Under the pieces are notes generated by a model, which worked only from the letters and a program-made list of their open reading frames with translations, ran no database searches and was not told the DNA's origin. DNA of 64,000 nt, taken from positions 124,001-188,000 of the forward strand of contig NZ_BDCI01000003.1 of assembly GCF_001613425.1 (NCBI RefSeq), given 5' to 3'. Position 1 is the stretch's first letter; each line of letters opens with the position of its first letter. Below are positions 36,505 through 45,344 of this stretch, in pieces. The translations under genes were made by a program, and so were the position numbers. This DNA is from Nocardia vulneris (GTDB taxonomy: Bacteria > Actinomycetota > Actinomycetes > Mycobacteriales > Mycobacteriaceae).

Positions 36505-36714
36505 TTAGTCGCAGACCCTGGCTTGTTTGCCCGCTAGGGCGTCCAAGCCGAGCATCGCCAATAGGGATTGGCAATCATCGGCATTCTGTGAATAACTGGC
36601 GACCGTGCGGGCGGCCACTGCGCTCTGTCGCGCATTTTCGGCCTTTTCCGCTGCCCGCGCCTCGGCGAATTCGCCCGGTTCATGGATGAGGGTGATGTGT
36701 CGTGCCGGGGACAT
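36505..36714 (-). CDS. Small helical protein, unknown function
   Basis: 69 residues from ATG 36714 with a strong AAGGAG site five bases upstream. MSPARHITLIHEPGEFAEAR is followed by an alanine/glutamate-rich helix (AEKAENARQSAVAARTVASY) and a C-terminal LLAMLGLDAL. No known family recalled. The ribosome binding site and smooth amphipathic pattern make it likely a real gene. It sits alone between the phosphatase and hemW. Confidence 0.65.
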   Translation of the reverse strand: MSPARHITLIHEPGEFAEARAAEKAENARQSAVAARTVASYSQNADDCQSLLAMLGLDALAGKQARVCD

Positions 36715-36823
36715 GAATCTCCTTGGGGTTGATCCGAAGCCTACAAGGGTCGTCGGCTCCGCGATAGCCGAACCAACCCAGGAGTCCGCGGAAATCCCTA
36801 ACGGCGCGATAGGGGCGGCGTGG

Positions 36824-38035
36824 TCAGGGGACGAGCAGGCGGCGGACCACGCCGTCGGCGAGGAGTCGGCCGCGATCGGTGAGCACCAGGTGGTCCTCGT
36901 GTCGAGCCGCCAGGCCGTCGGCGACGATCTGGCCGGCGGCGGCCGCGCCGAACTCGTCGAGTTCGGCCAGCGGCAGACCGGTGCGGAGCCGGACGGCGAG
37001 CATGAGGCGCTCGGTGTAGCGCTCGTCCGCGGTGAGAGCCTCCCAGCCCGCGGCGGGCAGGCCGCCTGCGGCCACCCGGTCCGCGTAGCGCGCGGGATGC
37101 TTCACGTTCCACCAGCGGACGCCGCCGACATGGCTGTGCGCGCCAGGTCCGGCGCCGAGCCAGTCGCCGCCGTCCCAGTAGCCGAGGTTGTGCCGGCAGG
37201 CCGCGGCCGGACCGGCGGCCCAGTTGGAGACCTCGTACCAGGTGAGACCGGCGGCGGTGAGCCGGGCGTCGATGCGTTCGTAGCGGGCGGCGAGAACGTC
37301 GTCGTCCGGGGCGGGCAGTTCGCCGCGGCGCACGCGACGGGCCAGCGCGGTGCCGTCCTCGACGATCAGCGAGTAGGCGGAGACGTGGTCGACGCCCGCG
37401 CTGAGCACGGCGTCGAGACTGGCGTCCAGGTCGCTGTCACTTTCGCCGGGCGTTCCGTAGATGAGATCGAGATTGACGTGCGCGAATCCGGCGGCGCGGG
37501 CTTCCTTCGCGGCCGCGACCGCCCGGCCCGGGGTATGCGTGCGGTCGAGGACCTTCAGCACGTGCGCGGCGGCGGACTGCATGCCGAGCGAGATCCGGGT
37601 GAACCCCGCGGCGCGCAGCCGCTCGAAGAACGCCGGATCGGTGGATTCCGGATTGGATTCGGTGGTCACCTCGGCGCCGGCGGCGAGGGTGAAGTTCGCG
37701 CGGACGGCGTCGAGCACGTCGGCCAGCCCGTCGCCGCCGAGCAGCGAGGGGGTGCCGCCGCCGACGAAGATCGTCGCCACCTCGGGGGTGGCACTCGGCA
37801 GTGCCGCGAAACGTTCTGCCGCCGTGGACAACTCACCACGCAACGCGTCGAGCCAGGATTGCGGCGACGCCGACGTGCCGAGTTCGCCCGCCGTGTAGGT
37901 GTTGAAATCGCAGTATCCGCAGCGGGTGGCGCAGAACGGCACATGGACGTAGATCCCGAACGCACCGCCGCCGAAGTCGCCGAGTACAGGCTCGGACGTT
38001 TCGGTTTCGACAGGGACCGCCGCAGGGGAACTCAC
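36824..38035 (-). CDS. hemW: Radical SAM protein HemW (heme chaperone family)
   Basis: 403 residues from GTG 38035. The radical SAM cluster motif is Cys35-x3-Cys39-x2-Cys42 in FCATRCGYCDFNTYT, then VGGGTPSLLGGDGL (GGE-like SAM site) and TTESNPES. It lacks the extra N-terminal residues of oxygen-independent coproporphyrinogen oxidase HemN and has the C-terminal HemW domain, so heme-binding chaperone HemW is preferred over a true oxidase. Orthologue of Rv2388c by position. Confidence 0.92.
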   Translation of the reverse strand: MSSPAAVPVETETSEPVLGDFGGGAFGIYVHVPFCATRCGYCDFNTYTAGELGTSASPQSWLDALRGELSTAAERFAALPSATPEVATIFVGGGTPSLLGGDGLADVLDAVRANFTLAAGAEVTTESNPESTDPAFFERLRAAGFTRISLGMQSAAAHVLKVLDRTHTPGRAVAAAKEARAAGFAHVNLDLIYGTPGESDSDLDASLDAVLSAGVDHVSAYSLIVEDGTALARRVRRGELPAPDDDVLAARYERIDARLTAAGLTWYEVSNWAAGPAAACRHNLGYWDGGDWLGAGPGAHSHVGGVRWWNVKHPARYADRVAAGGLPAAGWEALTADERYTERLMLAVRLRTGLPLAELDEFGAAAAGQIVADGLAARHEDHLVLTDRGRLLADGVVRRLLVP

Positions 38036-38052
38036 CCCTCTAGTCTGCCGGT

Positions 38053-38086
38053 CCCCCGCTGCCCGGCCACACGCGGGCAACGGGGG
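38053..38086 (-). terminator. GC-rich stem-loop after SnoaL-like gene
   Basis: Stem CCCCCGCTGCCCG / CGGGCAACGGGGG with one mismatch and an 8-base loop, lying between the SnoaL-like stop (38094) and the hemW start (38035). It lacks a U-tract, so it may only slow or partly end transcription. Confidence 0.4.
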
Positions 38087-38093
38087 CGGCGCA

Positions 38094-38486
38094 TCAGTCG
38101 GTGACGGGCGTGTTCTGGTTGGCGGTGAGCAACCAGCGGCCGTCTTCCTTCGCCATCACATACATCGGGGAGCCCTGACCCGTGAGTTCGCCGGCGTGGT
38201 TCAGATAGCGCTGGACAACTTTCACCGCGGCGACATCGGGCCGGATGAACAGAACGTGCTCGACCTCGTAGGTAGCTGTGCCGTCGCGCATGGCGCCGGG
38301 CAGGGCGGCGGCGGTGAACTCGGCGATCGCGGCCCGGCCGAACAGCCGTTGACCGTGACCGGTGGTCCAGATGGCGTCTGCGCGGAAGAGACCGACGAAC
38401 TCGTCGACGAGTTCGTTCTGCTGGGCGTGCTGGACGGTGGCGACGACTGCGCGGATGGCGTCGAGTTCGGCGGTAGTGGTGCTCAT
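38094..38486 (-). CDS. SgcJ/EcaC (SnoaL-like) family protein
   Basis: 130 residues from ATG 38486 (GTG 38501 also in frame). Pattern of the NTF2-like SgcJ/EcaC oxidoreductase family: IRAVVATVQHAQQNELVDEF, FRADAIWTTGHGQRLFGRAA, and the C-terminal strands VKVVQRYLNH and MYVMAKEDGRWLLTANQNTP. It forms a cone-shaped ligand pocket; no substrate can be named. Transcribed toward hemW with a stem-loop between them. Confidence 0.8.
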   Translation of the reverse strand: MSTTTAELDAIRAVVATVQHAQQNELVDEFVGLFRADAIWTTGHGQRLFGRAAIAEFTAAALPGAMRDGTATYEVEHVLFIRPDVAAVKVVQRYLNHAGELTGQGSPMYVMAKEDGRWLLTANQNTPVTD

Positions 38487-38719
38487 GCCGACAACGGTCA
38501 CACCTCAACATTAGTTGTGGTCAAGTGCCGGATCCGGCTACGTGACCCCTTGTGAGACAGCTCACTTCAATAAAGTTTCCGCATCACGAGCCGCGATCGC
38601 CGGTTGATCTATGACAGCCGTCACATCTCAGGGGAACGGTCCAGGGGATTTCCCGGCAAAGTGCGGAAAATATGGGCGAGGGGTCGGAACGCCGTCGCTG
38701 ACATGGCACAATAACCCGT

Positions 38720-38812
38720 ATGCGCGCATCGGGAGTACGACTTGTGGCACGTCGCCACGTCGACTACAAGCGCGTCTGTAGCGCCTGCTGTCTGACCCAC
38801 TCTTCTCGGTAG
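38720..38812 (+). CDS. Cysteine-rich leader peptide of the sulfur assimilation operon (Ms4527A-like)
   Basis: A 30-codon ORF, ATG 38720 to TAG 38810-38812, starting MRASGVRLVARRHVDYKR and followed by V-C-S-A-C-C-L-T-H-S-S-R. The basic N-terminal half and a Cys cluster with a Cys-Cys pair match the Ms4527A-type leader peptides of mycobacteria, found directly ahead of sulfite reductase genes. There, ribosome stalling on Cys codons under cysteine starvation raises downstream expression (established for M. smegmatis leaders). A -10-like CACAAT (38706-38711) lies eight bases before the ATG, so the mRNA may be leaderless. sirA starts 132 bp after the stop. Confidence 0.85.
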   Translation: MRASGVRLVARRHVDYKRVCSACCLTHSSR

Positions 38813-38944
38813 TTCAGCGCGCCCAATTCCCGGGCTCAACCGGCGACCCCAAAAGTTCCGCATCGCCTCCGCTGCACACCGCAGGTGCGAGATCAGCCCC
38901 TCGCGCCCTCTGCACGGCAATCACCAACCCGCAGGAGCGACCCC
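38813..38944 (+). promoter_or_regulatory. Putative cysteine-responsive attenuation region before sirA
   Basis: 132 nt between the leader-peptide stop and the sirA start, ending in AGGAG (38933-38937). It contains several short GC-rich complementary stretches that could fold over the sirA ribosome binding site, but no classic terminator with U-tract is visible. Attenuation at the level of translation is therefore more likely than transcription termination (inference). Confidence 0.5.
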
Positions 38945-40756
38945 ATGACGTCGAGCACCGACGCCGGTCCGATCGATCAGTCCGGCCCCGAGTCCCGGCC
39001 CGGCCCGCAAGCGCGACCCGACCGCCCCGCCGCCGAACGCCGCGTCCGACCCGACCGCCCGCGCCCGGAAGCCTCGGCGGCGCCGCGCGCCCGTACGGGT
39101 AAGCCGGTGCGGCGCAGGGCCGAAGGCCAGTGGGCGCTCGGCTACCGCGAGCCGCTGAACCCGAACGAGCAGTCCAAGAAGGACGACAACCCGCTCAACG
39201 TGCGCGCCCGGATCGAGAACATCTACTCGAAGGCCGGCTTCGACAGCATCGACAAGGGCGACCTGCGCGGACGCTTCCGCTGGTGGGGCCTCTACACCCA
39301 GCGCGAGCAGGGCTACGACGGCACCTGGACCGGCGACGAGAACATCGACCTGCTCGAGGCCAAGTACTTCATGATGCGCATCCGCTGCGACGCGGGCGCG
39401 TTGAACGTCGAGCAGCTGCGCACGCTCGGCCAGATCTCCACCGAGTTCGGCCGCGACACCGCGGATCTGTCCGACCGCGAAAACGTCCAGTACCACTGGA
39501 TCGAGGTGGAGAACGTCCCGGAGATCTGGAAACGGATCGAAGCGGTCGGGCTGAAGACCACCGAGGCGTGCGGCGACTGCCCGCGCGTGGTGCTCGGCTC
39601 CCCGCTGGCGGGCGAGTCGCTGCAGGAGATCATCGACCCGACGCCGGCCATCGACGAGATCGTGCGCCGCTACATCGGCAAGAAGGAGTACTCCAACCTG
39701 CCGCGCAAGTTCAAGACCGCGATCTCGGGCCAGCAGGACGTGGTGCACGAGATCAACGACGTCGCGTTCGTCGGCGTGGAACACCCCGAGCACGGCCCCG
39801 GTCTCGATCTGTGGGTCGGCGGCGGCCTGTCCACCAATCCGATGCTGGCGCAGCGCGTCGGCGCGTGGGTGCCGCTGGACGAGGTGCCCGACGTGTGGGA
39901 GGCCGTGGTGTCGCTGTACCGCGACTACGGCTACCGGCGGTTGCGCACCAAGGCGCGGCTGAAGTTCCTGGTCAAGGACTGGGGCATCGAGAAGTTCCGC
40001 CAGGTACTCGAGGACGAATACCTGAAGCGCAAGCTGATCGACGGTCCCGCGCCGGAGCAGCCGACCAAGCCGATCGACCACGTCGGGGTGCAGAAGCTGA
40101 AGAACGGACTCAACGCGGTGGGCTTCTCCCCCATCGCGGGCCGCGTCTCGGGCACCATCCTGACCAAGGTCGCCGACGCGGTGGAGCGGATCGGGGCCGA
40201 CCGCATCCGGTTCACGCCGTACCAGAAGCTGATCGTGCTCGACGTCGCCGACGACAAGGTCGACGCGCTGATCGACGAGCTGGCGCTCCTCGGGCTGCAA
40301 GCGCGTCCGTCGCTGTGGCGGCGAAACCTGATGGCCTGCTCGGGCATCGAGTTCTGCAAACTCTCCTTCGCCGAAACCCGCAAGCGGTCCCAGGCCCTGG
40401 TGCCCGAACTCGAGGACCGGCTCGCGGATCTCAATGCGCTGCTGGATGTTCCGGTGACCATCAACATCAACGGCTGCCCGAACTCCTGCGCGCGCTCCCA
40501 GATCGCCGATATCGGATTCAAGGGTCAGCTGGTCGACGACGGCGACGGGAACCAGGTCGAGGGCTTCCAGGTACACCTGGGCGGCAGCCTCGGCTTCGAC
40601 AGCGCCTTCGGGCGCAAGCTGCGTCAGCACAAGGTGACCAGCAGCGATCTCGGTGACTACATCGAGCGGGTGGTGCGCAACTTCATCAAGCACCGCGAGG
40701 ACGGCGAACGGTTCGCCCAGTGGGCCGTTCGTGCCGACGAGGCGGATCTCAAATGA
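38945..40756 (+). CDS. sirA: Ferredoxin-dependent sulfite reductase SirA/NirA
   Basis: Six-electron reduction of sulfite to sulfide with siroheme and a [4Fe-4S] cluster. 603 residues from ATG 38945 after AGGAG. Cluster/siroheme ligands are Cys465 and Cys471 (CSGIEFC) and Cys511 and Cys515 (NGCPNSC). Substrate-binding arginine/lysine motifs are in place (DRENVQYHWIEVENVPEIWK, GDCPRVVLGSPLAG, ARLKFLVKDWG). The first 55 residues are a Pro/Arg/Ala-rich extension. The neighbouring cysH and siroheme chelatase favour sulfite over nitrite as substrate. First structural gene of the cys operon; orthologue of Rv2391. Confidence 0.95.
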   Translation: MTSSTDAGPIDQSGPESRPGPQARPDRPAAERRVRPDRPRPEASAAPRARTGKPVRRRAEGQWALGYREPLNPNEQSKKDDNPLNVRARIENIYSKAGFDSIDKGDLRGRFRWWGLYTQREQGYDGTWTGDENIDLLEAKYFMMRIRCDAGALNVEQLRTLGQISTEFGRDTADLSDRENVQYHWIEVENVPEIWKRIEAVGLKTTEACGDCPRVVLGSPLAGESLQEIIDPTPAIDEIVRRYIGKKEYSNLPRKFKTAISGQQDVVHEINDVAFVGVEHPEHGPGLDLWVGGGLSTNPMLAQRVGAWVPLDEVPDVWEAVVSLYRDYGYRRLRTKARLKFLVKDWGIEKFRQVLEDEYLKRKLIDGPAPEQPTKPIDHVGVQKLKNGLNAVGFSPIAGRVSGTILTKVADAVERIGADRIRFTPYQKLIVLDVADDKVDALIDELALLGLQARPSLWRRNLMACSGIEFCKLSFAETRKRSQALVPELEDRLADLNALLDVPVTININGCPNSCARSQIADIGFKGQLVDDGDGNQVEGFQVHLGGSLGFDSAFGRKLRQHKVTSSDLGDYIERVVRNFIKHREDGERFAQWAVRADEADLK

Positions 40757-40793
40757 GCCTCGATTGCGCCGGGCACGTGATGGGAGATCAACT

Positions 40794-41513
40794 GTGACAA
40801 CGGAACTGGTGGCGAAGCTGGCCGAGGACGAGCTCCGCGCGCTCGCCGCGCAGGGCGCCGCCGACCTCGGGCCGGACGCGTCCGCGGTCGACCTGCTGCA
40901 ATGGACCGAAGACACGTTCGGTTCGGGCTATATCGTCGCGTCGAACATGCAGGACGGCGTGTTGGTCCACTTGGCCGCACAGGTGCACGCCGGCGTGGAC
41001 GTGCTGTTCCTGGACACCGGCTACCACTTCGCCGAAACCATCGGCACCCGCGACGCCGTCGAGGCGGTGTACGGGGTGAACGTGGTCAACGTCCGGCCGG
41101 AACACACTGTGGACGAACAGGATCGGCTGCTCGGCAAGGACCTCTTCGCACGCGACGCCGGGGAATGCTGCCGGCTGCGCAAGGTCGTCCCGCTGCGCAA
41201 GTCGCTGTCCGGCTACAACGCGTGGGTCACCGGTATCCGCCGGGTGGAAGCGCCGACCCGGGCCAACGCCCCGCTCATCTCGTTCGACGAGGCGTTCGGG
41301 CTGGTGAAGATCAATCCGATCGCCGCGTGGTCCGACGACGAGATGCAGGCCTACATCGAGCAGCACGGCATTCTCGTCAATCCCCTTGTCGAAGAGGGAT
41401 ATCCGTCCATCGGCTGCGCTCCGTGCACGCGGAAGCCGGAGCCGGGATCCGATCCGCGAAGCGGCCGCTGGGCCGGCCTCGCCAAGACCGAATGCGGGTT
41501 GCACACCACATGA
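40794..41513 (+). CDS. cysH: Adenylyl-sulfate (APS) reductase, 4Fe-4S type
   Basis: Reduces APS to sulfite and AMP with thioredoxin. 239 residues from GTG 40794, GGGAG upstream, 37 bp after sirA. The paired cysteines 125-126 (GECCRLRKV) and Cys208/Cys211 (GCAPCTRKP) ligate a [4Fe-4S] cluster, the mark of APS rather than PAPS reductases. The catalytic Cys is in the C-terminal ECGLH. FLDTGYHFAET and VTGIRRVEA mark the ATP-pyrophosphatase-like fold. No cysC kinase is fused to cysN, in line with direct use of APS. Confidence 0.95.
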   Translation: MTTELVAKLAEDELRALAAQGAADLGPDASAVDLLQWTEDTFGSGYIVASNMQDGVLVHLAAQVHAGVDVLFLDTGYHFAETIGTRDAVEAVYGVNVVNVRPEHTVDEQDRLLGKDLFARDAGECCRLRKVVPLRKSLSGYNAWVTGIRRVEAPTRANAPLISFDEAFGLVKINPIAAWSDDEMQAYIEQHGILVNPLVEEGYPSIGCAPCTRKPEPGSDPRSGRWAGLAKTECGLHTT

Positions 41514-41586
41514 CCGAGTCAGGGCCCGGAGGCGGCAGCCCGCGTAACCACGTAGGGCCCCTCGGGCATGTGAAAGGGGATACAGC

Positions 41587-42537
41587 GTGACGGAGATGAT
41601 GATGAACGAAGCCTCGAACGTTACCCAGCGTGCCCTAGGGATCAGTGATTTCGACACCCTCGCGGCGCTGGAATCCGAGTCGATTCACGTATTCCGGGAA
41701 GTAGCAGGCGAATTCGAGCGGCCGGTGATCCTGTTCTCCGGCGGCAAGGACTCCACCGTGCTGCTGCACCTGGCGCTCAAGGCCTTCTGGCCCGCGCCGC
41801 TGCCGTTCGCACTGCTGCACGTGGACACCGGGCACAACCTGCCCGAGGTGCTGGAGTTCCGGGATCGGATCGTCGAGCGGTACGGGCTGCGGCTGCATGT
41901 CGCCAAGGTGGAGGACTACCTGGCCGACGGCAGGCTCAGCGAACGCCCCGACGGCATCCGCAACCCGCTGCAGACCGTCCCGCTGCTGGACGCGATCAGC
42001 GAGCACCGCTTCGACGCGGTGTTCGGCGGCGGCCGCCGCGACGAGGAACGTTCACGCGCCAAGGAGCGAATCTTCTCGCTGCGCAACGCCTTCGGGCAGT
42101 GGGATCCGAAGCGCCAGCGCCCCGAGCTGTGGAACCTGTACAACGGGCGGCACGCACCGGGCGAGCACGTCCGGGTGTTCCCGCTCAGCAACTGGACCGA
42201 ACTCGATATCTGGCGCTACATCGCCCGCGAGGACATCGACCTGGCCAGCATCTACTACGCGCACCAGCGTCCGGTGTACCAGCGCGACGGCATGTGGATG
42301 ACCCCCGGCGTCTGGGGCGGGCCGCGCGAAGGTGAAGCGCTGCAGACACTGTCGGTGCGTTACCGCACCGTCGGCGACGGATCGTCCACCGGCGCCGTGC
42401 TTTCCGACGCGGCCGACAACGAGGCGATCCTCGCCGAGGTGGCCGCGTCCCGACTGACCGAACGCGGTGCGACCCGCGGCGACGACCGGGTGTCGGAGGC
42501 CGCGATGGAAGACCGCAAGCGAGAGGGTTATTTCTGA
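41587..42537 (+). CDS. cysD: Sulfate adenylyltransferase subunit 2
   Basis: Catalytic subunit that makes APS from sulfate and ATP, driven by the CysN GTPase. 316 residues from GTG 41587 behind AAAGGGG. PP-loop ILFSGGKDSTVLLHLALKAF near residues 48-65, HVDTGHNLPEV, FGGGRRDEERSRAKERIFS and NWTELDIWRYIARE are all family signatures. 73 bp after cysH and 1 bp before cysN. Confidence 0.96.
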   Translation: MTEMMMNEASNVTQRALGISDFDTLAALESESIHVFREVAGEFERPVILFSGGKDSTVLLHLALKAFWPAPLPFALLHVDTGHNLPEVLEFRDRIVERYGLRLHVAKVEDYLADGRLSERPDGIRNPLQTVPLLDAISEHRFDAVFGGGRRDEERSRAKERIFSLRNAFGQWDPKRQRPELWNLYNGRHAPGEHVRVFPLSNWTELDIWRYIAREDIDLASIYYAHQRPVYQRDGMWMTPGVWGGPREGEALQTLSVRYRTVGDGSSTGAVLSDAADNEAILAEVAASRLTERGATRGDDRVSEAAMEDRKREGYF

Positions 42538-42538
42538 C

Positions 42539-43834
42539 ATGTCCGACCTACTGAGGCTGGCCACCGCCGGTTCTGTCGACGACGGCAAGTCCACTCTGGT
42601 CGGACGGTTGCTCTACGACACGAAATCCGTGCTCGCCGACCAGATCGACGCCGTCACTCGCGCGTCGGTGGACAAAGGCCTGGCGACGCCGGACCTTTCG
42701 CTGCTCGTCGACGGCCTGCGCGCGGAACGGGAGCAGGGCATCACCATCGATGTCGCCTACCGCTACTTCGCCACGCCCCGACGCTCTTTCGTGCTCGCGG
42801 ACACCCCGGGGCACGTGCAGTACACCCGGAACACGGTGTCCGGCGCGTCCACCGCGCAGCTGGTGATCCTGCTGGTGGACGCGCGCAAGGGCGTCATCGA
42901 GCAGACCCGTAGGCACGCCGCGGTATTGGCGCTGCTCGGCGTGCCGAAGCTGGTGCTCGCGGTGAACAAGATCGACCTGGTGGACGACGCGGCGAGCGTC
43001 TTCGCCGACATCTCCGCCGAATTCAACCGGCTCACCAGCACGCTCGGCTGGTCCGACGAGGACGTGCTGGAGATCCCGGTCTCCGCGCTGCACGGCGACA
43101 ACATCGCGACCCGCTCGTCGAACACCCCGTACTACACCGGCCCGTCGCTGATCGAGCACCTCGAGTCGGTGCCGGTCGACGCCGACAGCACCGGCGATCA
43201 CACACTGGGACTTCGCTTTCCGGTGCAGTACGTGATCCGGCCGCGCACCGCCGAATACCCGGACTACCGCGGCTACGCGGGCCAGATCGCGGCGGGCTCG
43301 GTCGCGCCGGGCGACGAGGTGGTGGTGCTGCCCTCCGGCATCCGCAGCACCGTGGAACGGATCGATACGCCCGACGGCGAGCTCGCGGTGGCCCAGACCG
43401 GGCGCAGCGTCACCCTGATCCTGGCCGACGACGTCGATATCTCCCGCGGTGACATCATCGCCTCGGTGGCCGACGCGCCGGAGCCGATCGACACCTTCGA
43501 CGCCACCGTCTGCTGGCTGGGCGACAAGCCGTTGCACCCGGGCGCACGTCTGCTGCTCAAGCACGGCACCCGCACGACCCAGGTGATCGTCGGCGGACTG
43601 CTGGAGCGCTTCGACGAGCAGCGGCTCGCGGCCGAGCCGAACCCGGAGTCGTTGGCGCTCAACGACATCGGTCGCGTGTCGCTGCGGGTGGCCGAGCCGC
43701 TCGCGGTCGACGACTACCGGGTGAACCGGCACACCGGCAGCTTCCTGCTCATCGATCCCGCGGGCGGCAACACCCTGGCCGCGGGCCTCGTCGGCGACGT
43801 CCTGTCGACCGTCGAGGTCGGCACCGGAGCCTGA
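42539..43834 (+). CDS. cysN: Sulfate adenylyltransferase subunit 1 (GTPase)
   Basis: GTPase that powers APS formation by CysD. 431 residues from ATG 42539, one base after the cysD stop. G1 AGSVDDGKSTLVGRLLYD (residues 11-28), G3 DTPGHVQYTRN, G4 NKID, then two beta-barrel domains as in EF-Tu. It ends at the normal CysN length without the APS-kinase (CysC) domain found in mycobacterial CysN/CysC fusions. One base before the chelatase gene. Confidence 0.96.
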   Translation: MSDLLRLATAGSVDDGKSTLVGRLLYDTKSVLADQIDAVTRASVDKGLATPDLSLLVDGLRAEREQGITIDVAYRYFATPRRSFVLADTPGHVQYTRNTVSGASTAQLVILLVDARKGVIEQTRRHAAVLALLGVPKLVLAVNKIDLVDDAASVFADISAEFNRLTSTLGWSDEDVLEIPVSALHGDNIATRSSNTPYYTGPSLIEHLESVPVDADSTGDHTLGLRFPVQYVIRPRTAEYPDYRGYAGQIAAGSVAPGDEVVVLPSGIRSTVERIDTPDGELAVAQTGRSVTLILADDVDISRGDIIASVADAPEPIDTFDATVCWLGDKPLHPGARLLLKHGTRTTQVIVGGLLERFDEQRLAAEPNPESLALNDIGRVSLRVAEPLAVDDYRVNRHTGSFLLIDPAGGNTLAAGLVGDVLSTVEVGTGA

Positions 43835-43835
43835 G

Positions 43836-44585
43836 ATGCGCGGGCTCGCCGCCCACCGGGGCAGGCCCGCGCTGATCGCGGTGGCGCACGGCAGCCGGGA
43901 TCCACGCTCGGCCGCGACAATGGCGGCGGTGGTCGCCGATCTCGCCGCGGTGCGGCCGGAATACGATGTGCGACTGGCGTTTCTGGATCTCAACGCGCCG
44001 TCGGTCGAGCATGTGGTGGCCGCCGTCGCGGCGGCGGGGCACACCCACGCGGTGGTCACGCCGCTGCTGCTCGGCAGCGCGTTCCACGCCAGGGTGGATC
44101 TGCCCGGGCTGCTGGCCGCGGCCCGCACCAGGCATCCGCAGTTGCGGCTGACGCAGGCGGATGTGCTCGGGCGTGACGCCCGACTGATCGGGGCGCTGCG
44201 GGATCGGGTACTCGAGCGCCGCACCGCCTCGTCGCGCCTCGGCATCGCGGTCGCCGCCGTCGGCTCCTCGTCGGCAGCGGCGAACGCACTGACCGCCGAG
44301 GTGGCACGGCGACTGGCGGCGCGCACCGGCCAGCTCACCGAGATCTGCTTCGCCACGACGGAACCCACTGTGGGGCAAGCTATTTCACGGTTGCGTGCGC
44401 GCGGTGCCGAAGAGATCATGGTTGCGCCCTGGTTCCTGGCCCCCGGTCTGTTGACCGATCGGCTCGTGGCGGCCGCACCGGACGTGGTGCACGCCGACGT
44501 CATCGGGGCGCATCCGGCGCTGTCCGCGATCGGGTGGGAGCGCTACGACGCGGCGCTCGCGAACACGCTCACCCTGTCCGCCTGA
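43836..44585 (+). CDS. Sirohydrochlorin ferrochelatase (CbiX/SirB type)
   Basis: Inserts Fe2+ into sirohydrochlorin to make siroheme, the cofactor of SirA. 249 residues in two CbiX-like halves: AVAHGSRDPRSAATMAAVV (metal-binding His) and TPLLLGSAFHARVDLP in the first; IAVAAVGSSSAAANALTAEV and VAPWFLAPGLLTDRL in the second, where the first histidine is lost. ATG 43836 follows cysN by one base. Orthologue of Rv2393 by position. Cobalt chelation for B12 is possible but unlikely in this operon. Confidence 0.88.
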   Translation: MRGLAAHRGRPALIAVAHGSRDPRSAATMAAVVADLAAVRPEYDVRLAFLDLNAPSVEHVVAAVAAAGHTHAVVTPLLLGSAFHARVDLPGLLAAARTRHPQLRLTQADVLGRDARLIGALRDRVLERRTASSRLGIAVAAVGSSSAAANALTAEVARRLAARTGQLTEICFATTEPTVGQAISRLRARGAEEIMVAPWFLAPGLLTDRLVAAAPDVVHADVIGAHPALSAIGWERYDAALANTLTLSA

Positions 44586-44600
44586 ACCGATTCGCCGGGG

Positions 44601-45227
44601 TCAGTCACCGAGCAGGTTGTCGACGATCGAACGGGCGGTCGCGACGCCCCACTCGTCACCGATCTGCTGGGCGCTGTGCGCCGCTCCGATCACCGCACCC
44701 AATTCGAACGCGATCACGTCGGCGTTGCGTCCGGTGAGATGGCCCTGCTCCTGTGCGAGGCGAATCTCGTTGGACAGGAAGGTGGCGAAGTCACGGCTGT
44801 CCGCCACGATGGCGTCGCGCAGCGGCCCCGGACGGCTGTCGAACTCCGCGATGGTGGCCACCCGGAAGCACCCGCCGGGAAACGCGGGCGCGGCGACCTG
44901 GCCGAACCACCGCTCGACCACGGCCCGCACCCGCGGCATCCCGGCCGGCTCGCTCATGCTCGGAGTGACGACCGCGTCGATGAAGACCTCGCGGGCGACC
45001 TTGATCGCCGCGAGCTGCAGGCTTTCCTTGCTGCCGAACAAGGTCGCGATGCCGCTCTTGCTGACGCCGAGATCGGTCGCGAGCCTGCCGATGCTCACGC
45101 CCGTCAACCCCTCGACCGACGCCACGTCGGCGGCATGCCGGGCGATCGAAGCCCGGGACCTGGCCCCTTTCGCCAGGCGCTGGTCGGCGCCGGGTTGCTG
45201 GTCACCGGCGGTTTTCGGCTCGGTCAT
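44601..45227 (-). CDS. TetR/AcrR family regulator
   Basis: 208 residues with the TetR HTH at about 28-68 (GLTGVSIGRLATDLGVSKSG, IATLFGSKESLQLAAI) and a TetR_C-type ligand domain (VERWFGQVAAPAFPGGCF). Convergent with the chelatase gene. The nearest same-strand gene is the WYL regulator upstream. The target is not evident. Confidence 0.9.
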   Translation of the reverse strand: MTEPKTAGDQQPGADQRLAKGARSRASIARHAADVASVEGLTGVSIGRLATDLGVSKSGIATLFGSKESLQLAAIKVAREVFIDAVVTPSMSEPAGMPRVRAVVERWFGQVAAPAFPGGCFRVATIAEFDSRPGPLRDAIVADSRDFATFLSNEIRLAQEQGHLTGRNADVIAFELGAVIGAAHSAQQIGDEWGVATARSIVDNLLGD

Positions 45228-45344
45228 ACTGCCATTGTTCCACGAAATTCCACGAACACGAACGGTCGGTCGTACGCGGAGGTACGAGTTGTCGGCGCTG
45301 CCGGGGCACCGGCGAGCCGGCCGGGCAAGGCGGCCAGGGCCGGC

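Noticed and set aside
38502..38944. SAM riboswitch upstream of sulfur genes
   Set aside because: No SAM-I, SAM-II or SAM-IV core is visible; the Cys-rich leader peptide explains the region better.
38921..40915. 664-codon minus-strand ORF opposite sirA
   Set aside because: Antisense shadow of the sulfite reductase gene caused by GC-rich codon use.
42548..44503. 651-codon minus-strand ORF opposite cysN and the chelatase gene
   Set aside because: Antisense shadow; both plus-strand genes have full sets of catalytic motifs.
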